Source of the DNA: Ryuthela nishihirai
Taxonomy: Eukaryota > Arthropoda > Arachnida > Araneae > Heptathelidae
Direction of reading: 5' to 3'
Assembly: GCA_038380435.1 (NCBI GenBank)
Contig: JAWZYU010000024.1
Span: 52,352,613 to 52,416,612 of the forward strand
DNA: 64,000 nt
The position numbers and the translations under genes are program-made. Below, one piece after another: positions 23,521 to 35,128 of this stretch. Each line of letters opens with the position of its first letter. Positions within the stretch are counted from its first letter, which is position 1. The notes beneath the pieces were generated by a model that was given only the letters and a program-made list of their open reading frames with translations, ran no database searches and was not told the DNA's origin.

Positions 23521-24686
23521 TCATTAAAATTTAGGGCAATTTGATTTCTGTCATGTCATGCCATTATTTCTAACAATCATCAGTTACAGAGAAATTAATG
23601 CAACAAATGCATTACTAGAAATCATCCACAAGTTTTTGTTAGTAAATTGATCTACATATGAAATCCCAACACTACATTTTCAAATGGAAAAGTAGGGAGA
23701 AAAATAATATTTATACATTATATATCACTGACCATAGAATTAATAACTGAACCCAGACTCTTCTGGTCAAACCTGAAGAGGTACACTAGCCTCTTTTTAT
23801 CTTCTGGAAATCTCCAGTTGTGTCAATGAAATGAATCATTTATTTTATATCACATTTCTGTATTTTTCTTGATAATTGGCAGCCTTAGAGCGATGCTAAT
23901 AATTGTCCAGCTGTCCATCATTCCATCATATCTTTACACATTATGGCAAAAAAATGTTTTTTACTGGTGTCATGTTTTTACAAATGCTTGAAGCAAATTA
24001 TAGTATTAATTGCTTAATGCAACTTTTTTTCTGCAATGAGAACTCATTTTTAAAGCCGACTCTGCTGTAAAAGATAACTGTAAAGATGATTTGATTGGAG
24101 ATTTTCTTTGCAAGAAAATAGCTGCCATATTTGTCCGAATATAATGCACTCATTTTTTTCTTCAGTTACTTTACCAAAAATTGACTTCACATTATGTCCA
24201 CACACTTTCAATTTTAAAAGTTACCAAATTCTTGAAAAATATTTGATTCACAGCCCTTTGTGTTTTTAATGAGTCATTTTATTTATAAATTGTCATATCT
24301 GATTATAACATGCCACATGCAATTTTCGACATAATTTTCTCAGAAATTGAAACGAAATTGAATGATGAAAAGTTTTGGAGGGCCAACAACAGACCACACT
24401 TTAGCGAATTTTTCTCTTGTCAGCAGGTTTAATAAATTGTTGCCAAAGTAGTGCAATACAAGTTTTTAAATCTGAAATGTATGAGATAATTAAAATGTAC
24501 TCATGTGAAATGAATGTGATAATACAGCTTAAATAAATGTAAAATATCTTAAATATCTTAAAACAATTCAAAGTATGTTTCCCAACCATCTTTAATATAT
24601 CGATAATTTATATAATTTATTATTATTTTGAATTCAGCCTTTCAAAATTGGGATTGCGTATTCAAGAAAATGGTAATTTTTATTGT

Positions 24687-24755
24687 CAAAAAGTGTTTAA
24701 GAACATACTGGATGGCATTGAACATCCAGTATGTTGTTTAATAGCAAAAAGTGTT
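24687..24755. repeat. Mini hairpin made of SINE-A core, with 11-bp flanking direct repeats
   Basis: caaaaagtgtt at 24687-24697 and 24745-24755 flanks a 47-bp insert. Inside, aacatactggatg and its exact complement form a 13-bp stem with an 8-nt loop. aacatactggatgg is the SINE-A core segment (as at 7218). The insert is therefore an inverted duplication of a short SINE piece with what looks like its own target duplication. Confidence 0.65.
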
Positions 24756-25154
24756 GTAATCCTTCCTATTGGGCACATTGTATTGTTCTCTTCTTTTTAA
24801 TGTTAAATGGAGCAAATGCTTTCAGCTGACTTAAGGTGATTAATATATAAAAGTCTTTAACATCTCTGTTAAAAAATAAAATCTGACGCATTGCTTAACC
24901 AGTTAAGAGATATATTGGCCCTTATATGGAGAATTTTAAAGTTCACACTAAACAACATCGAGATCCTGAATGGTTCTAAAAAATCACATTTCCTCATTGG
25001 ATCAGTGGAGGTTTTCATTTTGTTAATAATTATGTTAGTTAATTGCTTCTGTTGTGGGAAAATATAATCTCTTTAGTCTATTTTTTAGATGTAAGCAGAA
25101 TGCACTAGTGGTTAAATAAGATTAATGTTTTTTTTACTTCTCAACATGTTTAAG

Positions 25155-25543
25155 TTTGGGTTGTTTTACAGTTGTTTTACCTCTGAGTGGCACTTTTTTT
25201 CACTCATTGGGCTAAATGGCCAGGTCACAAGGATCCCAAAGGGTTAGAGAAAGTTGGTAAAGAGGATCCACTGGACATCTGTTAGGAGACAGATGGTAGC
25301 CTCCTGTCAAGGCCATCCAGTATGTTCTTTAACATGTACAAGGTTTCTCTTACACACAGGCCATAGCTTAACATCCCATCCGATGAATGGTGGTCTTTCC
25401 ACACCCATTGGCATCCCCTTTTTAAAGAGGACAGGGTGAGAGTTAGTGGAGATAAATCTCAATGACTGGTGCAGTTGGGACTTGAACCTGGAAACTAAGG
25501 ACTACGACCCTGGCACACTACTGACTGAGCCAACCCTCACCCC
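25155..25543 (-). repeat. SINE-A copy, full length, with target duplication
   Basis: catgtttaag (25145-25154) and catgcttaag (25544-25553) form a 10-bp duplication with one mismatch. The 3' terminal segment ttgttttac is duplicated at the start of the copy. Confidence 0.9.
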
Positions 25544-25687
25544 CATGCTTAAGCACTAGTTGATGTAATTATGTCAAATTATTGCAGCTTTAATATAATG
25601 ACTTTCAACATTGGTAAATATATTCTACTGATAACTGTTGAACTTTATAGAACCTGTTTTTGCATATTACATACTTACACATTCATA

Positions 25688-26889
25688 TCAGAATAATATG
25701 ACCACCCACTGAATCACAGTGTACCTGCCCAAGCATGTCACAGAGTGCACATGATAAGGTTGACAACACGGAGATATAAGTGGCCGGCCAGGACAGATGT
25801 GCCATAGTGCGTAAAGTGAGCACAATGGGCGGAGGTATTGATTTGATGGATGTTCAAAAAGGAATGATCATCGGCTACTGTGCCAAGGGTGGAAACATCT
25901 CGGAAACAGCAGTCTTTGTGGGCTGTTCGCAAGGTTCTGTAGTAAGGGTGTACCAAGAATGGACCACTGGCACACTACCTCCAGATACCATAACTGTGAA
26001 GCCCCAAAGACCATCGACCCCAGAGAAGAATGTCGCCTCTGTCAACAGTAAAGGGTAATCGATGTGCAACAGTGCAGCAACTGACCACTAAAATGAATGC
26101 TGGGGCACCCAGGTACATGTCCTTAATAACAGTAGAGTGAACCCTGTTACGCATGGGTCTCCGGAGTTGACGCTGCATAAAGGCACCTGTGTTAACCAAG
26201 GAGGCAAAATTTGGACCTAACGACGCCTGCAGTTTGCACAATACTCTTGTCATTGGACAGTGGAAGAGTAGAAAAAGGTTGCCTTCTCTGACGAATCGAG
26301 GTTTCTACTCCACAGAAGTGATGAGCAGTGGCGGATATGGTGTCAGACACATGAGAACCAACACCCGAACTCTCTTGTCGGTCAAGTACAGGCCGGTGGT
26401 GGCAGTGTGCATGTCTGGGGAATGTTTTCCTGATATGACCTGCGACTGCTGGTACCACTGGATGGGTCCCTGAATGCCAATGGCTACCTGTCCATCCTCA
26501 CTGACCACATGCATCCCTTCATGTTGAACGTTTACCCTGGTGGTGGTGGTGTCTACCAACAGGACAATGTGCCCTGCCATGTCGCTAAGGTGGTGCGTGA
26601 CTGGTTCCAGGAACACGACAGCAATGCCTCTGTTCTCCCTTCGCTGGCAAAATTACGCGATCTCAATCCCATAGAGCACTTGTGGGACCATTTGGATTGA
26701 CAGGTTTGGTGTGCGGACCCACAACCATGTCATCTCTGGAACCTCTGTGCTCTGCTGGAGTCCAAATGGGCACTGTGCCTCTGGCAACTTTCCAGGGCCT
26801 CATTGGGTCCATGCCACACCATCTCGCCGCTGCCATCCGGGCCAAGGATGATTATTCACATTATTAGGTAGGTGGTCATATTATTCTGA
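25688..26889 (+). mobile_element. Tc1-like DNA transposon B (1202 bp, decayed)
   Basis: Near-perfect inverted termini (tcagaataatatgaccacc on both ends) with TA at 25686-25687 and 26890-26891. It encloses a plus-strand transposase relic. Different family from element A: both termini and protein differ. Confidence 0.92.
25825..26867 (+). pseudogene. Tc1-like transposase pseudogene (element B)
   Basis: ATG at 25825 starts MGGGIDLMDVQKGMIIGYCA, then ISETAVFVGCSQGSVVRVYQ, the paired-like helix-turn-helix. After a frameshift the middle reads TTKMNAGAPRYMS. The catalytic half reads KVAFSDESRFLLHRSD (first Asp), VYQQDNVPCH (second Asp) and DLNPIEHLWD (third). These lie in one frame apart from a TGA at about 26432. 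A late frameshift precedes the natural end IRAKDDYSHY. Triad present but the gene is broken in at least four places. Confidence 0.9.
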
Positions 26890-26969
26890 TACGACTATGT
26901 ATCTTCCCATTGCTTTTCACTTATCATTTATCAGTTTGTGAATTTCTCAAAACAGTTGTTTACCCATAT

Positions 26970-27500
26970 CTTTTGAACATGATGGAGACTCTTAATGATT
27001 TATGTGTCAAATGGAAGCTTATGACGCTGGGAGTGTCATAGGCTATAAAAAATTGATCTCATGCTTTCTTCCCCCTCTTAAAAAGAGAAAATATGAAAAC
27101 GATTGTTCCGCTATATCTTCGGAACACGAGGACCGAAAGTAACAAGCTATGCATGAAATTAAAGCTTGTGAGATAGGGAATGTTACAGGTTTAAAAACAT
27201 ACCACCCCCTGTTTATTCCCCCCCCCCCCAGAAAGCGGAAATATGATATATCTTCTGAATTCGAAGGCTTTCAATTACGAGTTAGGTGTCAAATGACAGC
27301 TCATATGAGGACCATCTCAGACCTTTGGAGGAAACAAAATTTTGTCCCCTCAAAATAAGGGGCGAATTTCACTGGGGTGGACCTCGAGTTATATCAGAAA
27401 TCAAGGCTTGTTTCGTTTCGAATATCATGGGCCACCTTAAACACAACTACAAAAACGGGGGGAAAAAAATGTGGTCACTGTTTAGGAGTCATATATCAAA
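26970..27500 (+). repeat. Repeat D: ~140-bp monomer array, copy 1
   Basis: Recurring landmarks: a stretch like atatcttcggaacacgagga, then gtcaaatg(g)aagct, then a purine-rich gggagtgtcat.ggtt, a C-rich run, and agaaaatatgaaaacgattg. Three to four degenerate units are visible. The same landmarks recur at 34704-34960. Confidence 0.7.
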
Positions 27501-27560
27501 TGATAGTTTCTGAAAGTAGGTGTTTTTAGTGACAAAAGTCCCACATGCGTCCTGTGCACC

Positions 27561-27743
27561 TGAAAAGTAGAATATAAAACTAAAGCATGTTGATGGTGCA
27601 ATCAGTCACTGAATTCGTATTCACTTCAAAGGACGATATGGTGCCGATTTATCTACTTAACAAGGTAGCCGGTCTTCCTTTGAAGTGAATACGAATTCAG
27701 TGACTGCACCGTTAATATGCTTTAATTTTATTTTCGACTTTTT
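27561..27743. repeat. Foldback element with ~70-bp arms
   Basis: Left arm about 27561-27633, right arm about 27674-27743, joined by a ~40-nt loop. The inner part of the stem, tcactgaattcgtattcac and neighbours, is perfectly complementary for more than 30 bp. The outer part has scattered mismatches and a 3-nt gap. No coding potential; looks like a small foldback/MITE. Confidence 0.85.
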
Positions 27744-28072
27744 AGGGCTCATATGGGAAGATATGTATTTTTTAATTGTCAGATTACTTTTTGTGGTCAT
27801 TTAAATGTATAAGGCTATTTCATGAATTATTAATATAGTCTATTTGTCCTATATTTTAGGTCATTTTCTATATATTTTATAAAAAATTCAAAAACACGTC
27901 TTTGTCTTTTATTTTTTGTTCTGCCCTTTAAAAGTCCTATATTTTTGATACCAAATAAAAATCGATCTGTCTTGCCACTAATTTTGATTATCGTATTATT
28001 GTTGATATGATTGAGATATTGATAACACATACCTATAATATTTATGCACATAATAAATTTACGCTAGTTTCA

Positions 28073-28650
28073 ACAGAAATGCATGCAAGCACGCTTAGTT
28101 TCACGTTATCAAATTTAGAGGTAAAATTATCTTGAACCGGATGGGATACCTGAAATGTTATTAGGTTGGGTTGTTTTACCTCTGAGCGGCACTTTTTTGC
28201 ACACCATGGGCTAAATGGCCAGGTCACATGGACCCCGAAGGCTCAGAGAAGGTTGGGGGAGGGGACCCACTGGAACAGCTGTTGAGAGACAGATGGTAGC
28301 CTCCCGTCAAGGCCATCCAGCGTGTTCTTTAACGTGCACAGGGTATGGCTCTCCCGCACACGGGGCCCGGCTTAACGTCCCATCCGACGGACGGCGGCCT
28401 TTCCAAGCCCATCGGTGTCCCCTACTGACCGCGGGCAGGGCGGGGAATTTTGCGGAGATAAATCTCAACGCTGACCCAGCTGGGACTCGAACCTGGGAAC
28501 TACAGATTACGAGCCTGGCGCGCTACCGACTGAGCCATCCCCGCCCCAATGTTATTAGGAAGTCGTAGGTTCATATCCCACCCGCTCAAGACAGTTATTC
28601 TTCTAAATTTGATATCGACGTAAAACTAAGCATGATTTCATACATTTCTA
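28073..28650. mobile_element. Small foldback MITE split by a SINE-A insertion
   Basis: Left arm 28073-28149 and right arm 28569-28650 are complementary with mismatches (gcttagttt.acgt, atcaaattta, gggtgggat). Removing the SINE and one duplication leaves a ~195-bp inverted-repeat element. ggttcatatccc at 28568-28579 resembles a B box by chance or ancestry. Confidence 0.65.
28166..28547 (-). repeat. SINE-A copy, full length, 12-bp target duplication
   Basis: aatgttattagg at 28154-28165 and 28548-28559. Young: close to the 58040 copy throughout. Inserted in the foldback MITE 28073-28650. A 117-codon frame across it is not a gene. Confidence 0.95.
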
Positions 28651-28904
28651 TAATATTCATAATTCATAATTATACTAAATTATTAAATAATTCTTATAAT
28701 AGTTTGAACCTCTGACAAATGTCCATGCGTTATTTTAATTGATATGTTGTTCATTTTTGCGTTTTTGAATTTTTTTTTTTGCTTTTTGAATAAAATTAAT
28801 ACCTATCTTCCCATTCATGTTCATAAAATTAATACCTATATTCCGTTCATGTCATTTGTTTTATTTTAGAGCTTTTTAGGATATTTACCTTTACTCGGTT
28901 TAGG

Positions 28905-29274
28905 TTGGGTTTTTTTACCTCTGAGCGACACTTTTTTGCACACCATGGGCTAAATGGCCAGGTCACAAGGACCCCGAAGGCTCAGAGAAGGTTGGGGAAG
29001 GGGACCCACTGGAACAGCTGTTGGGAGACAGATGGTAGCCTCCCGTCAAGGCCCTTTAACGTGCACAGGGTATAGTTCTCCCGCATACGGAGCCACGGCT
29101 TAACGTCCCATCCGATGGATGGCGGCCTTTCCAAGCCCATCAGTGTCCTCTACTGACCGTAGGCAGGACGGGGAATTTTGCGGAGATAAATCTCAATGCT
29201 GACCCAGTTGGGTCAACTCCTGGGAACTACAGATTACGAGCCTGGCGCGCTACCGACTGAGCCACCCCCGCCCT
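28905..29274 (-). repeat. SINE-A copy with small internal deletion, 11-bp target duplication
   Basis: ctcggtttagg at 28894-28904 and 29275-29285. The core lost about 14 bp (atccagcgtgttc) between ggcc and tttaacgtg. Inserted in repeat C. Confidence 0.93.
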
Positions 29275-29793
29275 CTCGGTTTAGGATGATTACTTTGCTG
29301 GGCATAGTATGACAAAAATTGGCGGAAAATATATTTTTAAATAAGTGCCGTAAATTTTCTGTGAAAAAAAAAAAAGACCACCGTAGACAGTAATTATATT
29401 TGTGGTGTTCAGCAATGGGATTGATTTCCTGGACTTTTAAGAGGAAAATTTGGTCAGCAGAAATAGACTAGTTTGAAAGCATGGTAGCAAAGGGAGAAAC
29501 TGTTTTGATACAACATAAGATATTATATCCTATACTGTCTAGCAAGTTGCAGTTACAAGTTGTACTATTAATAAAGTTGCGTGTGAAAGTTAAACTATTT
29601 CGTAGAGCAAGGGTTAACTGAAAGCAACAAACGGATTTGAAATTGCTATACCAAAAAAACTGTTTAAAATATTGCTCTAGTTTGTAGCAAATTTTGTGCA
29701 AGGAACTAAGATGTTATCGAGGCTGTATTATAGAAAATCGTTATCAGACCTAAATTTGTTTCGTAATTAATCGTTTCCTGGTAGATGGATTAT

Positions 29794-29931
29794 TATTATA
29801 GTTCAGTTGTACGAACAGGAACTGATAATTCCTGTTCATACAACTGCTGAACGATACGGCGAATTTAAGATTGATTCTAGATAATAATAGTACCCATTGC
29901 TCCACCTGGTGATTCTAGATAATAATAGTAG
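29794..29931. repeat. Hairpin plus 21-nt direct repeat
   Basis: agttgtacgaacaggaa pairs with ttcctgttcatacaact (one mismatch, 29803-29844). It is followed by tgattctagataataatagta twice (29872-29892 and 29910-29930). Confidence 0.8.
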
Positions 29932-30908
29932 TCATAGATCCAAAGGTTAATAATCAAGTAACACGCAATTGATTACTGGGAATTGCTCTAGCAAATTGTC
30001 AATGTGCGAGATAAATTTCAACTTGATGTAGACGTACTACAGTTATGAAAATTGCACCGAGGATTATCAGCAATTTTGGTTGCAGAAAAGAGTTCCGAAT
30101 TTTAAGCTTCACAGATCTTATGGCCGTTTGAGGTCAGTGAAAAGAGTAGGAAAAGTGAGGCAACCACTTTCATTTAGAGAGAAAAGACCATCCGAAACTT
30201 ACTGGGTCTGTCTTATAAATTCTAAATATTATCTGAAACCTTACATCAATTTATACATTTTGAGTAATCAAATTCTCTAGTACTGAAAATATTCATTCAG
30301 CTCGGCTAACTAAACAGAACGGAACTGATTTTTATAATTAATCAAATACTGTCAGTTGGGTGTGTAATTAGTATCATTTATCGTCAAACCTTCCATTTTT
30401 CAGTTTTTCGTATTGTAAAGATCGATTTTCAAATAAGAAATCAGTCTTTATTTGTGGCCTTAGTTCTCACTAAGTAATTACAGCAGCCGAGTCGCCGAAT
30501 GATTATTTGAGTGATTAATCTTTTTTTCCAAATACGGCTAAGTATTCTTCGGTTATGGTCTCACACACAACTTGGGGAAAAATTCTTAATGTATGGATTA
30601 GTATGAAAGAGTAGATTATATTCCAAAGCTTCGTAATTAAGGATATTGTTTTATGCGCGACGCACACTTAAAATATGGAAAAAAAAAAACTTCTACAATT
30701 TAAGCCCAACAGTTAGCAAGATAAATCACCCACTTCCCTCTTGAGCGTGATATGATAATCATCCTGCATACTACTTGTGAGCTCGACAGCTTATATGCCT
30801 CACTTGTTATTAGCGTCTCATTCTTGAATTGTCATTTATTAACGCGACCTCATCCAAGAATTGGAAGTTATAATTCTTAAGCTTATCTTAATTAATTTTA
30901 ATTACACA

Positions 30909-31091
30909 TTTAAGCAGCTGCTTACTACAGCTCTGACAGGAGCCTGTCAGTTTTAATAAGTCAGAGGAGATTTGTGAGGAAGGCGAGGCTTGAACAGAAA
31001 GACAAGGAAGGAAACATCCATGCCTTATCGGTGGCTCGAACCCAGGTCCTTTTGATCAGTAGCCAAATTCACTAACCACTTGGTCATTGGA
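30909..31091 (-). repeat. SINE-B copy, diverged
   Basis: aagcagctgcttactacagc, ctgacaggagcctgtcag, catccatgcc, ggctcgaacccaggtccttt, gatcagtagcc, cactaaccacttgg. Same order as the 4112 copy, reversed. Confidence 0.88.
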
Positions 31092-31209
31092 ACGGTAAGC
31101 AGCCGGTCTTAACAGCCATTTAAATCTGATTCAATATTGTTATTCTCTGATGTTGCTCCAAAAATTCGTACTGTAATAATTCTGTTTATTTAAATATTAT
31201 CTATATACG

Positions 31210-31412
31210 AGTATAAAAAAAAATAATAAATACCCCCTCAAGCAGCTGCTTGCCACAGAGGTCTGACAGGAGCCTGTCGGTTTATATGCCAGAGTAGAAA
31301 GTCTGTGAGGATGGCAGGACCACAGCAGAAAAAACGACACGAACATCCATGCCTTAACTCCGGGGCTCGAACCCAGGTCCTTTAGATCAGCAGCCAAGTG
31401 CGCATAGCAGTA
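31210..31412 (-). repeat. SINE-B copy
   Basis: ataccccctcaagcagctgc ttgccacagaggtctgac ... ggctcgaacccaggtccttt agatcagcagccaagtgcgc. Same orientation as its neighbour 120 bp away. Confidence 0.9.
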
Positions 31413-32739
31413 ATTAAAGTTAACGGATATAGTTACAAGTGGCGAATGAAAGTTTTCGGCACTCTAAAATAATTCAAGCATCCCCTATAATCTTATACCT
31501 TAATCCTACTGGCTGTGACTTAGACACATTTGTAGTTTCAATAATTTCTACGTCTGCAATTAAATTTAACACTGAGACTTCGTAATTTTTTTATATTTCT
31601 ACATAAATGAACACTATTATTTTTTTATTGTTTATATTTCGTGAACACTATTATAATTTTTTTAAAAATTGTTTATATTTCGTATATGTAGTCTCTAATA
31701 TAAAATACTGACATTGATTGACTCACATTATTATAACGAATTATGTACTAAAAAAAAATTAGCCTTTCTATCTATAATTCTATTATCGAAATGCACCACA
31801 GCGCTGCTATTAAGGAGAAAAATAAAAACTAGACTGTAATAAACTTATAATTCTACGAAAAGTGGAGTAGACTTAATCAATTGCCACATGGCTATTCGAT
31901 AAAACGGAAAACAAACACAATTGTTCAACTTAGTTGATATTTGTGGTGTAGCTGCAAAAATTGTCTAGCTAAATATATATCCCTATTGGAACAATTCGAA
32001 ATACTTCCCGTAAATGTTTTCTGAGAGAGTTGGTTTAAGATATGATTATTCCCAAAATCCAACGCAGAATAACAATTTACTTGTTAAAAAGTCATATTTT
32101 CTCCATAAATGAAGTGTTGGCGAAATCAAGTCATGAATTGGACTGTGCTTTCACATGTGCCCATCAAAAATAAGCCATTCCAAACACTGTCGGAAAAATT
32201 TTATAATTCTAAATATTTGTAATGAACATCTTGAAAAAGTTGGCATTTGTAAAATATGCATCAACAAGTAATGCCTTACAATATATTATTATTTTTTTAA
32301 CAATTTTTTAATATTTGTGCCCAAAATGCATAGATTTTATGTATGAATTAAAAATATTGTTCAGTTAAATCAAATTAAACGAATTTGTTACATGTGCCCC
32401 AAGTCGCATCGCGCTAGGATTAGGTAAGAGCCCTGTAGGATTAGGTTAAGTTAGGAATTAAGATAGAAATGCATGATTCATCGAAACAGGTGTTGGATTC
32501 TTTTGGGATAATAAAAATGTTTCAGAAACCATCTGCAGGATCTATAATTATTTTTTTTTTAAACAGAAACCAGATTTAAAAAAAAAAATTTATATTAGTT
32601 TATTCTGACAAACCGGGAAGACGAGTAAATAAAATATTTTTCGCAAGCGAAATAAAAACTCTGGTTTGCTTCCCTCATGCCATAAGTCAAGTTTTTGGGA
32701 CTTCAGGACACGATAGCAGGCTATGTTTCCATTATCAGT

Positions 32740-33120
32740 GGGGCGGGGGTGGCTCAGTCGGTAGCGCGCCATGCTCGTAATCTGTAGTTCGCAGGTTCGA
32801 GTCCCAGCTGGGTCAGCGTTGAGATTTATCTCCGCAAAATTCTCCGCCCTGCCCACGGTCAGTAGGGGACACCGATGGGCTTGGAAAGGCCGCCGTCCGT
32901 CAGATGGGACGTTAAGCCGTGGCCCCGTGTGCGGGAGAGCCATACCCTGTGTACGTTAAAGAACACGCTGGATGGCCTTGACGGGAGGCTACCATCTGTC
33001 TCCCAACAGCTGTTCCAGTGGGTCCCCTCCCCCAACCTTCTCTGAGCCTTCGGGGTCCATGTGACCTGGCCATATAGCCCATGGCAAAAAAGTGCCACTC
33101 AGAGGTAAAACAACCCAACC
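32740..33120 (+). repeat. SINE-A copy, full length, 10-bp target duplication
   Basis: cattatcagt at 32730-32739 and 33121-33130. Complete A box, B box, core and aacccaacc end; young copy. Confidence 0.95.
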
Positions 33121-33401
33121 CATTATCAGTAAAAGGGAACTGGTTGGAGGTAAACCGAACTAACTCGCCTTGCACAAGTCCGAATTATTGCCTTGAAATA
33201 CTTTAATTAAAATTACTTTAATTAAAATAATGAATAATTTACTTTTCTCTAGAAAACTTGCAAATTTGAATCAAGTTATCTAAACATTAAATTTAATCAG
33301 AAAATTAAATTATTTTATATTTTGAAATTATGCATTACAAACAATAAATATTACGCAACATTTTTTTTCTTCAGCTAAAATTTGGATCCCTAGCTTAGGA
33401 C

Positions 33402-33470
33402 TAAAAAATAAAAAATAAAATAACCCCCTCAAGCAGCTGCTTGCCACAGAGGTCTGACAGGAGCACATGA
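33402..33470 (-). repeat. SINE-B 3' fragment
   Basis: taaccccctcaagcagctgc ttgccacagaggtctgacag gagc, then unrelated sequence. 5' truncated. Confidence 0.85.
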
Positions 33471-33864
33471 GTGTTAAACCGGCATTTGAGTGACCAGTCA
33501 AACATAATTTTTTTTTGTCACTGACAAATAGGCCGCTTGAGGTTTAATTTTATTTGTATTTGTGTGAAAATAAAACTTAGGTTGATGTCGAAATTCATCT
33601 AATTGTTTGAAGTGGCTGACAGCACGCTTTTAGTCTGACCAGACATCCGCGGATGGAAAGCTCTGTCCCCGACAAATAAATGCGTCAGGACAAGGGAAAG
33701 TGACCCCGGAATTTATTTTTAGATATTATTTTAAAGTGTGTGTAGATCTTTTAGTAATAGAATAGTAATGGCAACACTTATAAGGAATTTCAGTCGGTAA
33801 TGCAAATGACTGAAAAATCGAGGCTAGAATTTTATAATTAAAATAGTCAATTTCCAGTTGTCAA

Positions 33865-33915
33865 ACTAGGGTGACCAGATACCCCCGAAAAACGGGAATG
33901 TCTGTTACCCTAGTT
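33865..33915. repeat. Tiny inverted-repeat remnant (ctagggtgaccag...)
   Basis: ctagggtgaccagatacc and the complement of gtctgttaccctag enclose cccgaaaaacggg. It resembles the end of a known kind of non-autonomous DNA element, only 51 bp left. Confidence 0.4.
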
Positions 33916-34703
33916 GACAGGTCGCAACTGAATTCAAACTAAATTTTCAAAAGTCTCCGGATCTTCTCCAGTAAACTTGGTTACCCTTCGCCTAATCGAA
34001 TTTTGATTCGCATTAGTTTAAAATTAAATTGATAATTACTATTTTGGTTCTACTCAATGCGTTTAGCCAAAGACAGACGCTTAACCCTGGGTGTGGTGTC
34101 AAAAACCGTTTGAATATTGGAAGAAACATTGCAATAAAAAAATTTCTTTCAAGCAGCTCTTGACCATAAACTTCTCAGTCTAATATAACATAAAGATCTG
34201 TCAGGAACGTCGGACATCAGTACTAACCGAAAAAAAAGACTTGCTTGAATTCAGGTGACAGTATTTGAAGTAATTTCGATATTTGCTCTTGCTGTGGTAA
34301 AAAGGTGCTTGTTTCATCATCCAAAAATGAAATAGTTCGGAAGTTTGTTAGTGATTCATCTTAGTGAAGTTTAAATATCATATCGAAAGTTAAACTGTCT
34401 TTTCATTGCACAATAAAAATCTAAAAAAAACAGTAGCGAACGTAACGATGTTATAGCTTCATTGCTGAAATGGCAGAAATTAAAAATGAACGCAAATAAT
34501 TATCTGCCCAGGATGTGAAATTATGGAACACACTTTGCAAATAACCACGAGACAACCCGCGTCACTAATCACGTGACTACCTGCGTTCTTTACCGATACA
34601 TTGCCCTTCAATTACCGATGACGTAAGTGTTATCACGATACTTAATGGAGAATTTTTCCCTATCCCAGCTGTTGATTTTCTCTCGTCGTTTATTGGTTGG
34701 TAT

Positions 34704-34960
34704 GTGTGTTTGTTGAAATGGTTGTTCCATGATATCTTTCGAACGCGATGGCAAAACTTTACTAATTGTAATATAATAAAATTACCCCATTGTTTCCTTC
34801 ACCCTAAAAAAGGAAACATGGAAACGATTGTTCCATTAAATATTTCAAACGAGATGGCGGAGAGTAACGAATTGTATGTCAAAAGAAAACTTGTAACGTG
34901 TAGAACGTCACAGGTTAAAATTTACCCCTTGCTTTCTTTCCTTTCAAAAAAAAAAGTGTT
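34704..34960 (+). repeat. Repeat D monomers, copy 2
   Basis: Two units with ccatgatatctttcgaacgc, gatggcggagagtaacgaat, tgtcaaaagaaaactt, cgtcacaggtt and ggaaacatggaaacgattg, matching the array at 26.97-27.5 kb. Confidence 0.75.
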
Positions 34961-35128
34961 TGGGTTGTTTTAAATCTGAGCGGCGCTTTTGGGCTCATAA
35001 TAGGCCAAATGGCCAGTTCGCAAGGACTCGGAGAAGGTTCGGAAAGGATTGTGTTGTTTTACGCTTGTAAGGTTTGGAAAGGATCGGCACTTTTTTCGCA
35101 CACAGGGTCTAAATGACCAAGTCCTTTA
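34957..35128 (-). repeat. Two overlapping SINE-A 3' fragments
   Basis: gggttgttttaaatctgagc ggcgc.. and, about 90 bp later, ttgttttacgcttgtaagg ..cggcacttttttcgcacaca each start a 3'-end fragment. They separate repeat D from repeat C here. Confidence 0.75.

Larger units (their letters stand above)
27744..29350 (+). repeat. Repeat C, copy 1 (AT-rich tail of composite repeat), interrupted
   Basis: Segments 27790-28060, 28650-28893 and 29286-29350 align in order with 35128-35310, 35581-35760 and 35760-35900. Shared words include ttatttttgataccaaat, tgtgattgaggtat, tttgttttattttagagc and atgacaaaaattg. Insertions split this copy: a foldback carrying one SINE-A (28073-28650) and a second SINE-A (28905-29274). 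Confidence 0.75.

Noticed and set aside
28215..28568. 117-codon open frames at 28215-28568, 32590-32943 and 54238-54591 and other 80-120 codon frames
   Set aside because: The first two lie across SINE-A copies and recur wherever SINE-A occurs in that frame. The third has no recognisable domain and a low-complexity composition.
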